From Bartonella krasnovii (lineage in GTDB: Bacteria > Pseudomonadota > Alphaproteobacteria > Rhizobiales > Rhizobiaceae), in the NCBI RefSeq assembly GCF_003606345.3, contig NZ_CP031844.2:372001-436000 (forward strand): 64,000 bases of DNA, given 5' to 3'. The position numbers and the translations under genes were made by a program. Under the pieces are notes generated by a model. The model searched no databases. It worked only from the letters and a program-made list of their open reading frames with translations, and had not been told where the DNA came from. This document shows, piece by piece, positions 17,202 to 24,920 of the stretch. Position 1 is the first letter of the stretch. Each line of letters starts with the position of its first letter.

Positions 17202-17687
17202 ATGAGAAAGCAAGATGCTTACATTTCACAAGTAACAGTACGTCAAGATCCTGTTAATCAATTGGCAATTGAAATGCGTGCAAAGCGCTTCTGCTTGACC
17301 ATAGAAGAGGCTAAAAATCCGCTTTCTGGTACTTATGTTGGGCGGCTGTGTTTAAAAGGTGTGCTTACCCAAGAACAGTATGATGCTGCGCAAAAATATC
17401 TTGAAGTAAAAAATGACTATTCGTGTGCAAAAGGTTTGCCAAGCGCTGTGTATGATGAAATACCATCATCTTCTGATGAGACAGCAAGAGAAAAATGGGT
17501 TGAATTTGCAACAGAACAGTTTTCTAATATGCAAGAGGCGATAAAAGAAACACAACATCTCTATAGACAGTATAATCTTTATACGTCTTTACAATATCTT
17601 GTTGTAGAAGATCAAACATTGCCACATCTTGTGAATTCTTTGCAAATTGCTCTGAATGCTCCCCAGAAATATTTTGACAAAAAATAA
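17202..17687 (+). CDS. Hypothetical phage protein
   Basis: A protein of about 161 residues, helical and acidic, with no signal or membrane segment. Features include RAKRFCLTIEEAKNPLSGTY and YVGRLCLKGVLTQEQYDAAQ, which look like a helix-turn structure, and a coiled-coil-like stretch around ATEQFSNMQEAIKETQHLYR. GAGGGG sits four bases before ATG 17202, so it is preferred over the in-frame ATG at 17190. It follows ssb in the same direction. The family resembles small proteins of rhizobial phages, of unknown role. Confidence 0.6.
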   Translation: MRKQDAYISQVTVRQDPVNQLAIEMRAKRFCLTIEEAKNPLSGTYVGRLCLKGVLTQEQYDAAQKYLEVKNDYSCAKGLPSAVYDEIPSSSDETAREKWVEFATEQFSNMQEAIKETQHLYRQYNLYTSLQYLVVEDQTLPHLVNSLQIALNAPQKYFDKK

Positions 17688-17895
17688 ATGGTAAATGTTT
17701 TATGGAGTTTTTTGTAATATGATGTGAAATGTTTTTCTGTACGTCTCTTAAAAACTAGGAAAATAACTTATTCTGTGTGCAAAAAGCCCCCTTTTTATTT
17801 CTGAAGAGGTGGGAAGATAGCTTAGCTTGAACGATTAGCTGTTAACAAACTGAAGCCAAGGCTGGTTTTTCACAAAAGTTTATAGCTATGTTGGT

Positions 17896-18507
17896 TTAAA
17901 AGTGATCATCTAAGTAATTTAAATGTTTGAATTTCTTTTTTAATTTGTCCCGTTCTTCAATTGCTTCATCTCGCTCTCTGATAGCGTTGTCACGGTCTTT
18001 TATCACTAAATTATAAGAATTAACTAGATTATTATGAGTATAATATAGCTTTTTATATTCTCTTGATACTAGAAGCTTATCTAGAAGCTTATATAGATAA
18101 ACAAAGAAAATTATTATCATTAATAAAGTGTTTGTTGAGACTTTTAAAAAATGAAGGATAGCGAGGCCTATTATGAGTAAAGTTAGCTCTTCAAATCCTA
18201 TATGCCAGAGAAACCAAAAGAAGAGGGTGGGCAGCATACAGGCAAGTACGACTAGCCCTTCATCTGGAAATTCATAGAGAAGAACTCCTGTAAATATTAT
18301 CGCTATAAATATCAGTATGCACGTGATATGAATATCCTCCTCTTCTATTTCATAGAAGCGTATATACCATTCATATCTTGAGAAGATTATGAAGAAAATA
18401 GAAACAATCGACATTATTATCAAAGCTCGAAGTCCTCGAGGACCTGGTACAGACAGTATATTAATTATTTCTACTATTGCGCCCAAATATATTGATATTG
18501 GTTCCAT
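17896..18507 (-). CDS. Multi-spanning membrane protein with charged coiled-coil tail
   Basis: The protein has 203 residues. Five hydrophobic segments lie at about 26-43, 58-78, 85-102, 110-124 and 127-142. The C-terminal 55 residues are highly charged, with the near-repeat RDNAIRERDEAIEERDKL, probably a cytoplasmic coiled coil. AAGGGGGG precedes the ATG. It is transcribed against the neighbouring phage genes, like a lysogenic-conversion (moron) gene. I recognise no family. A superinfection-exclusion role would fit the position and topology but is untested. Confidence 0.6.
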   Translation of the reverse strand: MEPISIYLGAIVEIINILSVPGPRGLRALIIMSIVSIFFIIFSRYEWYIRFYEIEEEDIHITCILIFIAIIFTGVLLYEFPDEGLVVLACMLPTLFFWFLWHIGFEELTLLIIGLAILHFLKVSTNTLLMIIIFFVYLYKLLDKLLVSREYKKLYYTHNNLVNSYNLVIKDRDNAIRERDEAIEERDKLKKKFKHLNYLDDHF

Positions 18508-18640
18508 AGTTTCCCCCCTTTTTAGCAGTTCTCAGTCATATAATTGATTCGTTTAGATGAGACAATTACGAGATTTTGGCTATTAAAGATACTAGATTTA
18601 GGCAATAAAATAAAAAAATATACAATATCGTGATTTTTTG

Positions 18641-18780
18641 TTGACATGGTGTAAATAATGGTGTTTTATAGCGCTGCTGTACTGGTCGAATTGCGTCCAA
18701 AATTACAGTAGATCGTTTCTCGTTAAAATCCTTTTAAATGATATGATCGTTTAGAGCCCTGCATTTGCGGGTTTTTTTTG
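18641..18780 (+). ncRNA. Candidate small RNA with own promoter and terminator
   Basis: TTGACA (18641-18646), a 17-base gap and TTTTAT (18664-18669) form a promoter-like pair. About 110 bases later a GC stem (CCC..GCATTTGC..GGG, one bulge) is followed by eight T (18772-18779). In between, CTGCTGTA (18674-18681) can pair with TACAGTAG (18704-18711). No open frame of useful length lies inside. It could equally be the leader of the truncated phage gene at 18801. Confidence 0.4.
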
Positions 18781-18800
18781 TTATCTGGAGAAAGTATTTG

Positions 18801-18890
18801 ATGACAGCAGAAAATACAGAGGTGACTTCGCAGCCAAAAAGAATGCCACCGAAAGCAGGGCAAGGTCAGGTAAAAGGTGTTTCTCCATAA
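18801..18890 (+). pseudogene. 5' fragment of a phage gene, cut at the prophage edge
   Basis: ATG 18801, with GGAG ten bases upstream, reads 29 codons, MTAENTEVTSQPKRMPPKAG then QGQVKGVSP and a stop. The Lys/Pro/Gly-rich start resembles the opening of a rhizobial phage family in which this segment continues into a KTT-type helical region, from memory and unverified. After about codon 26 the sequence is instead that of the inverted ABC exporter relic. Confidence 0.5.
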
Positions 18891-19930
18891 GAAAAACAGA
18901 TATTTTTAGCTTCAAGTTGAGGATTTGTGGTGAGTTGAAGGGGGGGGCTTCTTCCCATTCTGAAGGTGCGTTAAGAATATCACCCAAACGAAGACGAGAG
19001 ATTTTCAAATGCTGCCATTCTTCCCACAGGGAGGCAAGGCTTAAGATAGGACCAGAAACATTGCCAACGAGAAGATGAAAAGCAATAAGTTGTCCTAGTG
19101 TGATTTGATTTTGCAGCACTGCTTGGGCGCCAAAAAAGATGATAAAAATGGTGAAAAGATCACCAAAAATATGGCTTAAAGCCCCATTTAAAAGATGAAA
19201 TTTACTGGTCGTAAGACTTTGATCGAGGCTGCGGGCTAAAGTTTCTTGCATACGTATTGTATGAGCAGATTCTTTTTACGTGTGCTTTGATGGCTTCAAG
19301 ATTGGTAAAGCTTTCAATAAGGCGTGATTTATGGGCGGCTTGCAGAGTGAATGTACGGCGTAATTGGCGGCGTAAAAAGGGATCAACCGATGCCAAAGAG
19401 CCCATTTGTAAGGAAAAAATGATAAGAACAATAAAGGTAAGTTTCGGACTAATGGAAGAGAGTTCAGCAAGATAAATAATGGCAAACAAAACATTCAGGA
19501 CAGTTGTGGCGATGGTTCCTGTTAGAAACCCGCGAATTGTGTTAACCTATCCAATACGCGAAAACAGTTCCCCCACTTTCCAATGACGTAACACAGACAA
19601 GGAGAGGCTTAAAAGATGGGTATAAATATGCTATCCAAACTCTAGCGTAAGCCGATTGGCTAAATAAGTTCCTAGGTAACCTGATAGAGTGCTAAGAGCG
19701 GTACTAAACAGCATGATAGCAACCATCAAGACAACGATAGCATAGAGACTTTCAAGGCACTGAAAAGGGAAAATGCGGTCAATAATTGCTTGAAAAATAA
19801 AAGGATTCACCAAACCCAGCAAATGCAAAACAACAGCAACGCAACTGAGTTCGATGACATAATAAATATATTTCTTTGTTGTTCTTGTAAACCAAGAGAA
19901 TGATACTAGCTTTTCTTGCGAATGACTCAT
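18875..19930 (-). pseudogene. Broken HlyB-type ABC exporter (type I secretion / peptide export)
   Basis: Four frame segments read in order as the transmembrane domain of a HlyB-like exporter: SFSWFTRTTKKYIYYVIELS (19930 downward), then RGFLTGTIATTVLNVLFAII, then SPKLTFIVLIIFSL, then GQLIAFHLLVGN and RLRLGDILNAPSEWEEAP. The nucleotide-binding domain begins (NICFSYGETPF, near 18880) and stops at the phage junction, so Walker A, signature and Walker B are all missing. In-frame stops and shifts occur near 19490-19635 and 19250. No N-terminal peptidase-like domain is present. It cannot export anything now. It diverges from the bacteriocin-like gene at 20173. Confidence 0.88.
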
Positions 19931-20087
19931 TTGAATTTATGTTTGTTTAAGAGAAAGAGCGATGGATGTCACATATTTTAACAGTATTGTAAATATTATT
20001 ATTGCTTAATTGAAATATACAATTTGTAAGAATATAATATAAACATAATGTATTTATTATTTATATTTATATTTTTTAAAATTATAT

Positions 20088-20116
20088 TTGACATTCTTTG
20101 GGTAGCATAATAATGA
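20088..20116 (+). promoter_or_regulatory. Candidate promoter of the glycine-rich peptide gene
   Basis: A consensus TTGACA (20088-20093) lies 17 bases before TAATGA (20111-20116; ATAATG with 16). It is 57 bases upstream of the peptide ATG. The region also separates the divergent exporter relic. Confidence 0.4.
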
Positions 20117-20172
20117 CAGCTCCCACTGTATTATTGTGATACAGTTTTTTAATAGATATTAGGAGGATTAAA

Positions 20173-20447
20173 ATGGGGGGGCAAGTTCATCAAATGATTC
20201 AATTAGTAACTTACGTCCACACAGCTGGCTTTTTCCAGAAGATGATTATAGTACAGACGCTTATGCCCAAGCAGCAGGTACAGGTGGCATTGTAGGAGCA
20301 ATATTAGGAGGTGGTGCTGGTGCAGCTGGAGGTTCTATTGCTAGACCAGGAGGTGCAGGTGCTGGCTTACTCAGTGGAGCATTAAGCGGCGGAATAGGAG
20401 GAGCTGCTAACGGTTTTATAGATAAGTACAAACAATGCCATTCGTGA
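20173..20447 (+). pseudogene. Bacteriocin-like glycine-rich peptide gene, out of frame at a G7 tract
   Basis: AGGAGG (20161-20166) sits six bases before ATG 20173, which runs into seven G (20175-20181). As written, translation ends at TAG 20293-20295 after 40 codons. One more G would give 91 residues: MGGASSSNDSISNLRPHSW, then LFPEDDYSTDAYAQAAGTGG, then a glycine zipper (IVGAILGGGAGAAGGS ... GAGAGLLSGALSGG), ending FIDKYKQCHS. A charged N-terminal region, a Gly-Gly site at about residues 38-39 and a Gly/Ala-rich hydrophobic C-terminal half are hallmarks of microcin V-like and class II bacteriocin precursors. It diverges from an ABC exporter relic and precedes a small membrane protein. No in-frame start exists without the extra base. 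It may be phase-variable or dead. Confidence 0.6.
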
Positions 20448-20543
20448 TCAGTGATATTGTAAACATACTTTAAAGCTATGGTTCAACTGATTTCAGGGAT
20501 ATTTTTTTATGATAATAGATATTTTATTTTGGATTTTTTTGTT

Positions 20544-20720
20544 ATGTATACTTTTATTAGTTCCTTAGTGACAGCAATTGCATTTGGATTTTTCATGTTT
20601 TTTTTCAATAGATTTAAAGGTGAGAACTGGAGTATAAAAAGAATAATATTATCAACAATTATATTTTTTATATTATATTATTCTGGAAGTTTATTAGTTA
20701 GATATATGGGAATTTTATAA
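20544..20720 (+). CDS. Small membrane protein, candidate immunity protein
   Basis: The protein has 58 residues from ATG 20544 (MYTFISS...). Two hydrophobic segments flank a basic loop, RFKGENWSIKRI, and the end is LLVRYMGIL. Small two-span proteins directly downstream of a bacteriocin gene are often its self-immunity factor; that is inference here. An in-frame ATG at 20478 would add 22 residues, but the matching part of the duplicate is out of frame there. Codon-level similarity to the copy at 21196 begins at MYTFISS, supporting the shorter start. Confidence 0.5.
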   Translation: MYTFISSLVTAIAFGFFMFFFNRFKGENWSIKRIILSTIIFFILYYSGSLLVRYMGIL

Positions 20721-20807
20721 TAATATAGAATTACATTATTATCATTATTTTATTATTTATTATAATTTATATATTTTTACAAATTATATTTAATTTTTTG
20801 CCAAATA

Positions 20808-21028
20808 GCATGCTCATCAGATGATTCAAGTAGTAATTCACAACCCAAAAGTTGGCTTTTTCCAGAAGAAGATGATTGTAGCGCAGACACTCATTCCCAA
20901 GTATCAGGTTCAGGCGGCATAGTAGGAGGATTAAAGGAGGTATTACTGGTACATTATTGGGTCCGGAAGGAGCCGTAGCAGGCGGATTAGAAGGAGCTGC
21001 TACCGGTTTTATAGATAAATACAATTAA
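20808..21028 (+). pseudogene. Second, decayed copy of the glycine-rich peptide gene
   Basis: It aligns with the first copy from the third codon or so. SWLFPEEDD and GSGGIVGG are conserved with the first copy, as are the C-terminal GAATGFIDKYN and a TAA at 21026. It has no start codon or ribosome-binding site. A one-base loss near 20940 breaks the frame, and part of the glycine-zipper is deleted. It shows which residues were kept during divergence: the WLFPE acidic block, the Gly-Gly site and the FIDKY end. Confidence 0.7.
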
Positions 21029-21195
21029 TGCCATCCGTAAAATGGAGGAATACTGCTTCTAATTTATTTAGAAAATAACGATAAAGATATTTCTGAGATC
21101 AGTGATATTGTAAACATACTTTAAAGCTATGGTTCAACTGATTTCAGGGATATTTTTGTTTATGATAATAGATATTTTATTTGGATTTTTTTGTT

Positions 21196-21377
21196 ATGCA
21201 TAGTTTTATTAGCTCCTTATCGGCAACGTTTATATATGGATTTTTAACGTTTTTTTTTACAATAGATCTAAAGGTAAGAACTGGAGTATAAAAAGAACAA
21301 TATTATCAACAATTACGTTTTTTATATTATATTATTTTGGAATTTTATTAGTTAAATATATAGGAATTTTAAAATAA
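21196..21377 (+). pseudogene. Second copy of the small membrane protein, frameshifted
   Basis: It begins MHSFISSLSATFIYGFLTFF, parallel to the intact copy at 20544. Two extra bases in the T-run near 21250 shift the frame. Correcting for them restores RSKGKNWSIKR, FFILYYFGILLVKYIGIL and one extra Lys before TAA. The substitutions between the copies are mostly conservative. Confidence 0.7.
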
Positions 21378-21584
21378 TATAGAATTACGTTATTATCATT
21401 ATTTTAAGAATATAATTATAAATTATTATTCGCATATTTTTTATAATAAATTATTATTTATATATAAAATTATTCATGAATAAATATATATTTTAGAATA
21501 AAAATTTTTATACATACAATATATATTATAATATATCATCAGATTAAATAATAATTATTTTGTAAATTTGTAAATATTTTTTTT

Positions 21585-21805
21585 ATGAGCGATATTATTC
21601 GTTTATTGTAAAATTATTATTTTCTATAGGTGCTTTATTTATATTTTTCTATGCAATGTTTTTACGTTATAAATCTAAAGCTTATAATAAAAAATAAATT
21701 GTAAAAAAATTGTTAAGCACATTTTTATTAATTATATTTGTTATATTAATTTCTATAAAATTTTTTATTTGTATATATTATTTATATGATAATGTTTTTA
21801 TATGA
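21585..21805 (+). pseudogene. Third, distant relic of the small membrane protein
   Basis: Stop-interrupted frames read GALFIFFYAMFLRYKSKAYN, a stop, then IVKKLLSTFLLIIFVILI. The order of hydrophobic segment, basic loop and second hydrophobic segment, and short matches such as LST, follow the 58-residue protein. The similarity is weak and AT-rich composition may inflate it. Confidence 0.35.
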
Positions 21806-22071
21806 GTTTTATAATATTAAACTTTAAAAAAGATTTACTGATTACAGTTAGACAGATTCTTTAATATCAGCATTATCATCAAGAGTTTTGTTTTTTATTT
21901 CCTATTTTTGAATTTTTTAATGATTTCAACAATGGTTCGGTTTGAGATTATTGTCTTTTCTATAAGATGCTCGGTTTGTAGCTTTTGAAAAGTGATTATT
22001 TTCTTATATATTATAATTCATTGAAATATAAGCTATTTTTATGAAATAAAGTAGCTTATATCTTTTGATTG

Positions 22072-22857
22072 TTATCCATCATCTTGTGAGAGAGGAAGTG
22101 AGGCGATTTCCGTATCAAGGGCATCCATAAAGTCGATAATAAAGGCAGCATTAGTCCCCAAATCTCTTGGCAAATAACGAGAAGCAGAACGCATATCAAC
22201 AAAGGTGGTATCACCTTCATCAGTTAAGCGGATCACGATATCCGAAATAAAACCAAGATAAAAAGTTTTAGCTCTCGTTTCAATATAAATCTCATTTTCT
22301 TCTCCTTTAAATTCTCGTTCTGCTATAATAGGCCAATCATACGCAGCTAAAACGTTGAGAACGGATTCGCGAATGTGTTCAGGTGCGCCATCATAACGGC
22401 GCCCTGATATTCCTGGCCATTGTGACCTTTGTAATGTTTCTTGTTCGAGCAAAACACTTTTGAGTGGTAAAGCATCGCTGGGACGTATTGTGCGAAAAAA
22501 AGCCGGTGGTCTTTGTGTATCGGTAGAAATATCGTAAAGAGCAGGCAAGGTAAACCAAAGTCCAAAAAATAATACCAATGGTATTGCTGTTATGAGTGAA
22601 TAAATAATTCCCTTTAAAGCTTTCATTCCCCCTAGAGCCCCACAGACCCACAGACTATGAAGTGCTTTAATAGCGAAAAAAAGAGAAATAATCACACAGC
22701 CAGTAGAGATACTGATCAAAATTATAAAGTCGGTTACATGAATGATGGAAAAACGTTGTAAGATGACCGAAAATAATAAAATAAAAAACGCTAATCCCCC
22801 AAATCGAGGGGACCATACTGCTGCTCTTGAAATTAACCGGACATATTTCTTCTTCAT
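22072..22857 (-). CDS. DUF1499 membrane protein
   Basis: The protein has 261 residues. Three hydrophobic segments lie at about 18-36, 42-62 and 85-105. A soluble C-terminal DUF1499 domain (about 145-255) has HIRESVLNVLAAYDWPIIAE, then YIETRAKTFYLGFISDIVIR and VDMRSASRYLPRDLGTNAA. The domain is common in alphaproteobacteria and probably periplasmic, of unknown function. The gene is monocistronic, with the decayed peptide cassette on one side and a gap on the other. Confidence 0.85.
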   Translation of the reverse strand: MKKKYVRLISRAAVWSPRFGGLAFFILLFSVILQRFSIIHVTDFIILISISTGCVIISLFFAIKALHSLWVCGALGGMKALKGIIYSLITAIPLVLFFGLWFTLPALYDISTDTQRPPAFFRTIRPSDALPLKSVLLEQETLQRSQWPGISGRRYDGAPEHIRESVLNVLAAYDWPIIAEREFKGEENEIYIETRAKTFYLGFISDIVIRLTDEGDTTFVDMRSASRYLPRDLGTNAAFIIDFMDALDTEIASLPLSQDDG

Positions 22858-23770
22858 GAAGTTTTTTCCCCTCGACTGTAAACTATAAGCAAAGTTTGCT
22901 CAGATGACATATCCTACAAAAAGCTTTTGCTCATAAGACAAAAGTAAAGCACTTATTTTTGAGGTCAAGGATGCATGATATCTCATCAATTTTTAGCAAT
23001 TATTTTAGGGCTTTCATTGAAGGGAATAAGTGTTTTTTCAGCACTTTATTCTGTCATTGACGAGAAATTTTAGGAAAATATTTGTCAATAAATAGCAATA
23101 AACTCAAATAACAAGTTTTACGATTGTTAACAGCATATTTGTTTAGAACTTTCCTTTTTCTCTTCTCATTGCGGGAAATTTTTTGTCAAATAGGCTTATC
23201 GAATAACGGAACACCATTAGAGTACCAAATTCACGGTGTTTGTTTTAAAGAGATATCTTACTCGCCACAACCATTTTGTGACAACGCTTATGAAGGGATA
23301 ACGATAAAGCAATAGAGCATCTCCATCTTTACGTTTATGAAAAAGAAAATCGCACCATCATTCTATTTATTCACCACCAATATTCACAGCCCTTGAACAG
23401 ATGGTTCAGAAGAGGCACTTTTTATTGTACAGTTTCTATTAAGGCATCAATTTCGCTTGTCTTATGTAAAAGACGCGGGTTTGATTGATTCAACATGGGA
23501 CAAGTTTGGAATGAGAGAAACCTACAATCTTCGGAGCGTTCATTCAACGTCTAAATAAATTATCATTAGATAATCAAATTATTATCTAGATACCAGATAC
23601 AAGGTGAGTGTGTACAACAGAGATTTCATTCTCACTCAATAAAAAAATTGAGGGATTTAAAATCAGACAAACCTAAATTCGGATATATCGATTGATAGGG
23701 GAAAAAGATAACCGTTTTGATAGGTTTTGTTTTTATTAAAAAGTAAGTTGTTGTAAAAGTGAGGATATTT
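22858..23770. other. Gap with only broken frames
   Basis: About 910 bases. A possible 63-codon plus frame (23124-23315; NNGTPLEYQIHGVCFKEI) and interrupted frames at 23330-23530 have a protein-like feel but no recognisable family. They may be gene relics. No RNA gene or repeat is seen. Confidence 0.4.
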
Positions 23771-24310
23771 TTATTCATAAAATATGCGGCAGGTCGCCGA
23801 TGAAAGAAAAGCTTCACTTTCTTTTTTTGCAAGGGAAGAGGGGGCAAAAATACGTAAAATGACAAAACCTTCATTCAAATTTTTAGCAACTAAAACTGAA
23901 CTAGCATTTGTTTTAGGTCTTAATTTTTTGAGTTCTATTATTTGTATGGGTTTTCCAATGATAAGGTCGAGTGTAGCATCAGGGGCTGTTCCGTCATTAA
24001 GGCTATAGAAAATAATTCCGTTGTGTGTGTAGGCTGCCAGTGACCAAAATTGTTGTGTTTTCAAAGCCTTTAAATGAACAGGTCCATTTTCAAGATTAAA
24101 TCTACAGACTTTAAGAAGAAAGAGTGGATCAGCAGATTGTTGAATAGGATTATCGGGAGTAAAATCAACAAATTGATAAGGGGGGCCAGATTTTTTAAGG
24201 GCTGTCCATATATTATTTTGTGTCCAAGCGGGGATCAGAAAGAGAACACAAATATGAACAATAATAGCTCCAATGATCGCAAGAAGTGCGGTATGAATAA
24301 ATCTAGTCAC
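23771..24310 (-). CDS. DUF1254-type membrane-anchored protein
   Basis: The protein has 179 residues. A hydrophobic N-terminal anchor (about 7-28) precedes a soluble, probably periplasmic domain with DPLFLLKVCRFNLENGPVHL, WSLAAYTHNGIIFYSLND and FVILRIFAP, which fits DUF1254. The eight-base overlap with the upstream DUF1214 gene is the usual rhizobial pairing: the two halves of larger DUF1254-DUF1214 proteins are split into two cotranscribed genes next to a penicillin-binding protein gene. Role unknown, probably envelope-related. Confidence 0.82.
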   Translation of the reverse strand: MTRFIHTALLAIIGAIIVHICVLFLIPAWTQNNIWTALKKSGPPYQFVDFTPDNPIQQSADPLFLLKVCRFNLENGPVHLKALKTQQFWSLAAYTHNGIIFYSLNDGTAPDATLDLIIGKPIQIIELKKLRPKTNASSVLVAKNLNEGFVILRIFAPSSLAKKESEAFLSSATCRIFYE

Positions 24311-24920
24311 AATTTATTTGTCCTGATGGGATTTGTTCTATTGAGGGCATGGTGAGCTTTTGTAATGCTGTTGCTGAGATGATGGAGGTATCGTATAAGG
24401 TAAGAATAAGCCCGAATTCTTTTTGACTAACGGTTGCAAGCCAATTGCCGGCTTGCGGTGTAGGTGAAATATGGATGCGCAATGTACCATCATGCTCATA
24501 AGTAATAGCGTTCGTGTGGAGTTCAAAAGGTATTTCTTTTGATGAAGTATAGGGTTTAAGGGATTTATCAGCTGTATAAAGGGTAAAAAGCCTGGTTTCT
24601 GGGAGGGCGCCTTTGAGCAAATAATGACAATGAGGGTGGAGTGGACGCCCTTGGTTATCTTGCCAAATCTGGAATTGAATACCTTCAGTACGTCCAAGTG
24701 AAACAATGCCGTGTTTGGTAGTACGGGCGCGGGTGTAAGGATCCATATTGGGGGTGCTGACTTGTGGGTAAGCACTCCATTTTCCAATTGTAAAGCGTCC
24801 AAAATGAGGAAAGGAATTGAGCACATAATCGACACTCAGTGTTCCCCATAAAATGGAAAAAGCGAAGATAAAAAAGAAAATAGTAATATTAAAAAGTATC
24901 AGTGAATATTTTGAATTCAA
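24303..24920 (-). CDS. DUF1214-type membrane-anchored protein
   Basis: The protein has 205 residues, with an N-terminal hydrophobic segment (about 8-30) and a periplasmic DUF1214 domain. Family-like motifs are FTIGKWSAYPQ, DPYTRARTTKHG, RLFTLYTADKSL and HISPTPQAGNWLAT. The last is the usual C-terminal signature, often followed by a tyrosine-rich segment (LTLYDT). It overlaps the PBP gene start region by four bases and the DUF1254 gene by eight, so the three form one leftward operon. Confidence 0.85.
   Translation of the reverse strand: MNSKYSLILFNITIFFFIFAFSILWGTLSVDYVLNSFPHFGRFTIGKWSAYPQVSTPNMDPYTRARTTKHGIVSLGRTEGIQFQIWQDNQGRPLHPHCHYLLKGALPETRLFTLYTADKSLKPYTSSKEIPFELHTNAITYEHDGTLRIHISPTPQAGNWLATVSQKEFGLILTLYDTSIISATALQKLTMPSIEQIPSGQINCD

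Larger units (their letters stand above)
7764..18880. mobile_element. Prophage remnant at tRNA-Gln, right end deleted
   Basis: A tyrosine integrase lies against tRNA-Gln. Leftward genes for YqaJ exonuclease, ERF annealing protein and CI-like repressor follow. Rightward genes for Cro-like, RuvC-like and DUF1376 proteins and SSB, plus a HigBA pair, complete the early region of a temperate phage. No terminase, portal, capsid, tail or lysis genes are present. The right edge falls in the first codons of a phage gene, joined at about 18873-18883 to a broken ABC exporter gene. I searched by eye for a second copy of the tRNA 3' end and did not find one, consistent with deletion of the right arm. Confidence 0.8.
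20446..21377 (+). repeat. Tandem duplication of peptide/membrane-protein module
   Basis: A block of about 60 bases starting GATCAGTGATATTGTAAACA is nearly identical at 20446-20507 and 21097-21158, a period of about 651 bases. The upstream peptide genes and downstream membrane-protein genes are also similar in the two units, so the whole module was duplicated and then diverged. Confidence 0.8.

Noticed and set aside
23124..23315. 63-codon plus frame
   Set aside because: Some protein-like stretches, but no ribosome-binding site, no known family and broken surroundings; recorded only as part of the gap.
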